DNA of 64,000 nucleotides from Planctomycetota bacterium (GTDB lineage Bacteria; Planctomycetota; Planctomycetia; Pirellulales; PALSA-1355): the NCBI GenBank assembly GCA_003389325.1, contig QQVE01000005.1, positions 1-64,000 of the forward strand, in the 5' to 3' direction. Position 1 is the first letter of the stretch. Each line of letters opens with the position of its first letter. Positions 62,433-64,000 of the stretch are shown here, piece by piece. A program made the position numbers and the translations under genes. The notes under the pieces are model-generated. The model was not told the DNA's origin. It made no database searches and saw nothing but the letters and a program-made list of their open reading frames with translations.

Positions 62433-62888
62433 ATGGGCCGTCCGCCCATTCTGAACGAAGCCAAACAGCGCGAGATCTGCGCGATCCTCGCGGTCGGGTG
62501 CAGTCGCGCCACGGCGGCGCAATACGTCGGCTGCCATCCCGACACGATCCGCAACACGGCCCTGCGCGACGACGCGTTCGCCGAGGCGCTAGGGCAGGCC
62601 GAGTCGAAGCACGAAGTGCGGCACCTGACGTTCATCAACAAGGCCGCCGAAGAGGGGCGCTACTGGCGGGCCGCCGCCTGGGCCCTGGAACGACGCTTTC
62701 CCAGCCGCTACGGCCGCCGGCGGGGCGATCTGTTCACCGCCGAGCAAGTGTCGCACGTGCTCGGGCAATTTGCCGGAGTGATTCTTGAAGAAGTGCCCGA
62801 CGAAATGCAGCGCGAACGGATTCTGTCGCGCTTGAGCGACGTGACCTCGCGCCTGCAGCGGGCGGCCGCCCGGGGGGACGACGCATGA
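62433..62888 (+). CDS. terminase small-subunit-like HTH protein
   Basis: 151 residues. The N-terminal helix-turn-helix (about 8-50, RPPILNEAKQREICAILAVGCSRATAAQYVGCHPDTIRNTA) resembles terminase small subunits and phage DNA-binding proteins. A helical C-terminal half follows. It lies immediately upstream of the terminase large subunit with an ATGA overlap. The ATG at 62433 is preferred; TTG 62409 overlaps the previous stop and GTG 62415 is also possible. Confidence 0.7.
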   Translation: MGRPPILNEAKQREICAILAVGCSRATAAQYVGCHPDTIRNTALRDDAFAEALGQAESKHEVRHLTFINKAAEEGRYWRAAAWALERRFPSRYGRRRGDLFTAEQVSHVLGQFAGVILEEVPDEMQRERILSRLSDVTSRLQRAAARGDDA

Positions 62889-64000
62889 ATCGCCAGGCCG
62901 GGTGGGACCAACTGGGCATCGCCAGCGGCGACTGGGCCGAGTTCGCGCTGCACATGCGAGCCAGCTTTGCCCGCGGGGTAGGACGTGAAAATCGCCGGCT
63001 CGATCTGCTGGAGTGGGGGCGCCGCTACCTGCCGCACTACTTCCGCGAGCCGCCGTCGAAGATGCATCGGTGGCTGGCCGAGCAATTCGACGCGATGACG
63101 ACGTGCCGCGGTGCGAAGCTCAACGTCGTCGGTCCGCGCGGCGGCGCCAAGAGCACGCTGGGCACGCTGGCCTACGTGCTGCGGGCGGCCGTCGAGGGGT
63201 GGGAGCCGTATATCTGGATCGTCTCCGACACCAAGCACCAGGCCCGCGGCCACCTGGAGAACCTGCGCATCGAGCTGGCGGGTAACGCCGCCCTGGCCGA
63301 GGACTATCCGCGCGCGGCAGGCCGGGGCCGGTCGTGGCGGGCACAGGCCGTGCGGCTCAGGAACGGGGTGACGATCGAGGCCTTCGGCACCGGGCAGCGG
63401 CTGCGCGGGCACCGCATCGGTCCGCACCGTCCGACATTGATCGTCTGCGACGACCTGCAAAACGACGGTCACATGCGATCGTCGGCCGCGCGAGAAAGTT
63501 CCCTGCGCTGGTTCGAAGGGGCGCTGCTCAAGGCCGGCACAGCGCACACGAACGTGGTCAACCTGGCGACGGCCTTGCATCGCGAGGCGCTCGCGCTGCA
63601 CCTGGAGCGTACGCCGGGCTGGAACTCGCGCGTGTTCGCGGCCATCGAGCGCTGGCCGGACAACATGAGCTTGTGGCACGAGTGGGCGCGGATCTATTGC
63701 GACGCGAACTCGCCGACGGCGCGCGACGTGGCCCGGGTGTTCTACGAAGGCCGCCGCGCGGCGATGGACGCGGGCGCGGTCTTGCTGTGGCCCGAGGTCG
63801 AGGACCTCTACACGCTGATGTGCATGCGCGTCGAGGGGGGCCGCACGGCGTTCGAGCGCGAGAAGCAGGGCATGCCACTTTCGCCCGAGGCGTGCGAGTG
63901 GCCGGAAGCGTACTTCGACGAACACATCTGGTTCGAGCAGTGGCCGGCGTCGCTGCAGACGCGAGTCGTGGCGCTCGACCCGAGCAAGGGGCGCGATGCG
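62885..64000 (+). CDS. phage terminase large subunit (3' end beyond window)
   Basis: 372 residues are readable, without a stop. The ATPase Walker A is NVVGPRGGAKSTLGT near 80-92, Walker B LIVCDDLQND near 185. The nuclease domain starts with VVALDPSKGRDA at the very end, where the first metal-binding Asp is expected. The enzyme packages DNA into procapsids. The ATG overlaps the TerS-like stop. The remaining nuclease half and head genes should follow outside. Confidence 0.88.
   Translation, partial: MNRQAGWDQLGIASGDWAEFALHMRASFARGVGRENRRLDLLEWGRRYLPHYFREPPSKMHRWLAEQFDAMTTCRGAKLNVVGPRGGAKSTLGTLAYVLRAAVEGWEPYIWIVSDTKHQARGHLENLRIELAGNAALAEDYPRAAGRGRSWRAQAVRLRNGVTIEAFGTGQRLRGHRIGPHRPTLIVCDDLQNDGHMRSSAARESSLRWFEGALLKAGTAHTNVVNLATALHREALALHLERTPGWNSRVFAAIERWPDNMSLWHEWARIYCDANSPTARDVARVFYEGRRAAMDAGAVLLWPEVEDLYTLMCMRVEGGRTAFEREKQGMPLSPEACEWPEAYFDEHIWFEQWPASLQTRVVALDPSKGRDA

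Overview
The window looks like a piece of a Planctomycetota chromosome, most like the Pirellulales. Evidence: uniformly high GC, a DUF1501 protein with a Tat-like leader, a PEP-CTERM protein, a tyrosine-rich protein with YTV-type repeats (a planctomycete cell-wall family), an LptD/OstA-like outer-membrane protein, and the DUF4159 / MoxR / DUF58 / BatA / VWA cluster. Most genes are ordinary chromosomal functions; the right-hand 6.4 kb is a phage-like module that runs off the end. No rRNA, tRNA or CRISPR array was seen.

Layout. 0-3.3 kb: a large membrane protein and a methyltransferase, bracketed by two inverted copies of a 133-bp MITE-like element that carries a REP-like hairpin. 3.6-11 kb: DUF456 protein, alpha/beta hydrolase, two cytochromes P450 around a PEP-CTERM gene and an amino-acid permease. 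The PEP-CTERM gene has a long leader with a predicted three-way junction. 11-21 kb: an orphan ParD antitoxin with a ParE stub, a LarA-family protein, leucyl aminopeptidase, a UbiD-family decarboxylase, a prepilin-peptidase-like protein lacking its second aspartate, a beta-CASP metallohydrolase, a LOG protein and a PTR1-like reductase. 21-30 kb: CHAD protein, SUKH-like protein, transglutaminase-like protein, SDR and an ABC exporter operon (ATPase, FtsX permease, HlyD adaptor). 30-40 kb: sigma-factor remnant, DUF1501 protein, a RAYT transposase flanked by inverted REPs, LptD-like protein, glycosyltransferase and DUF4159 protein. 40-46.5 kb: MoxR-DUF58-BatA-VWA operon, divergent from DUF4159. 46.5-57.4 kb: lipoate ligase-like protein, HEAT proteins, YTV protein, a BRCT-MerR-TPR fusion, MoaB, an EEP hydrolase and a Mesh1-like HD hydrolase.

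57.5-64 kb: a tightly packed plus-strand phage-like module. In order it has a YiiX-like hydrolase, trypsin-like protease, unknown protein, membrane/coiled-coil protein, ParB-like protein, an ABC-ATPase fused to a GNAT/Mom-like domain, a TerS-like protein and the terminase large subunit (cut by the window edge). The ParB-like plus ABC-GNAT pair next to the terminase is the best candidate here for a poorly described system, possibly DNA modification or packaging.

A second theme is small mobile repeats. One REP-like hairpin occurs five times: twice flanking the RAYT in opposite orientations, twice inside the MITE-like element, and once alone. Other repeat families are a 33-bp perfect inverted repeat near 11.9 kb and a dispersed 30-bp repeat at 13.4 kb and 30.5 kb; the second copy of the latter lies in the broken sigma-factor gene.
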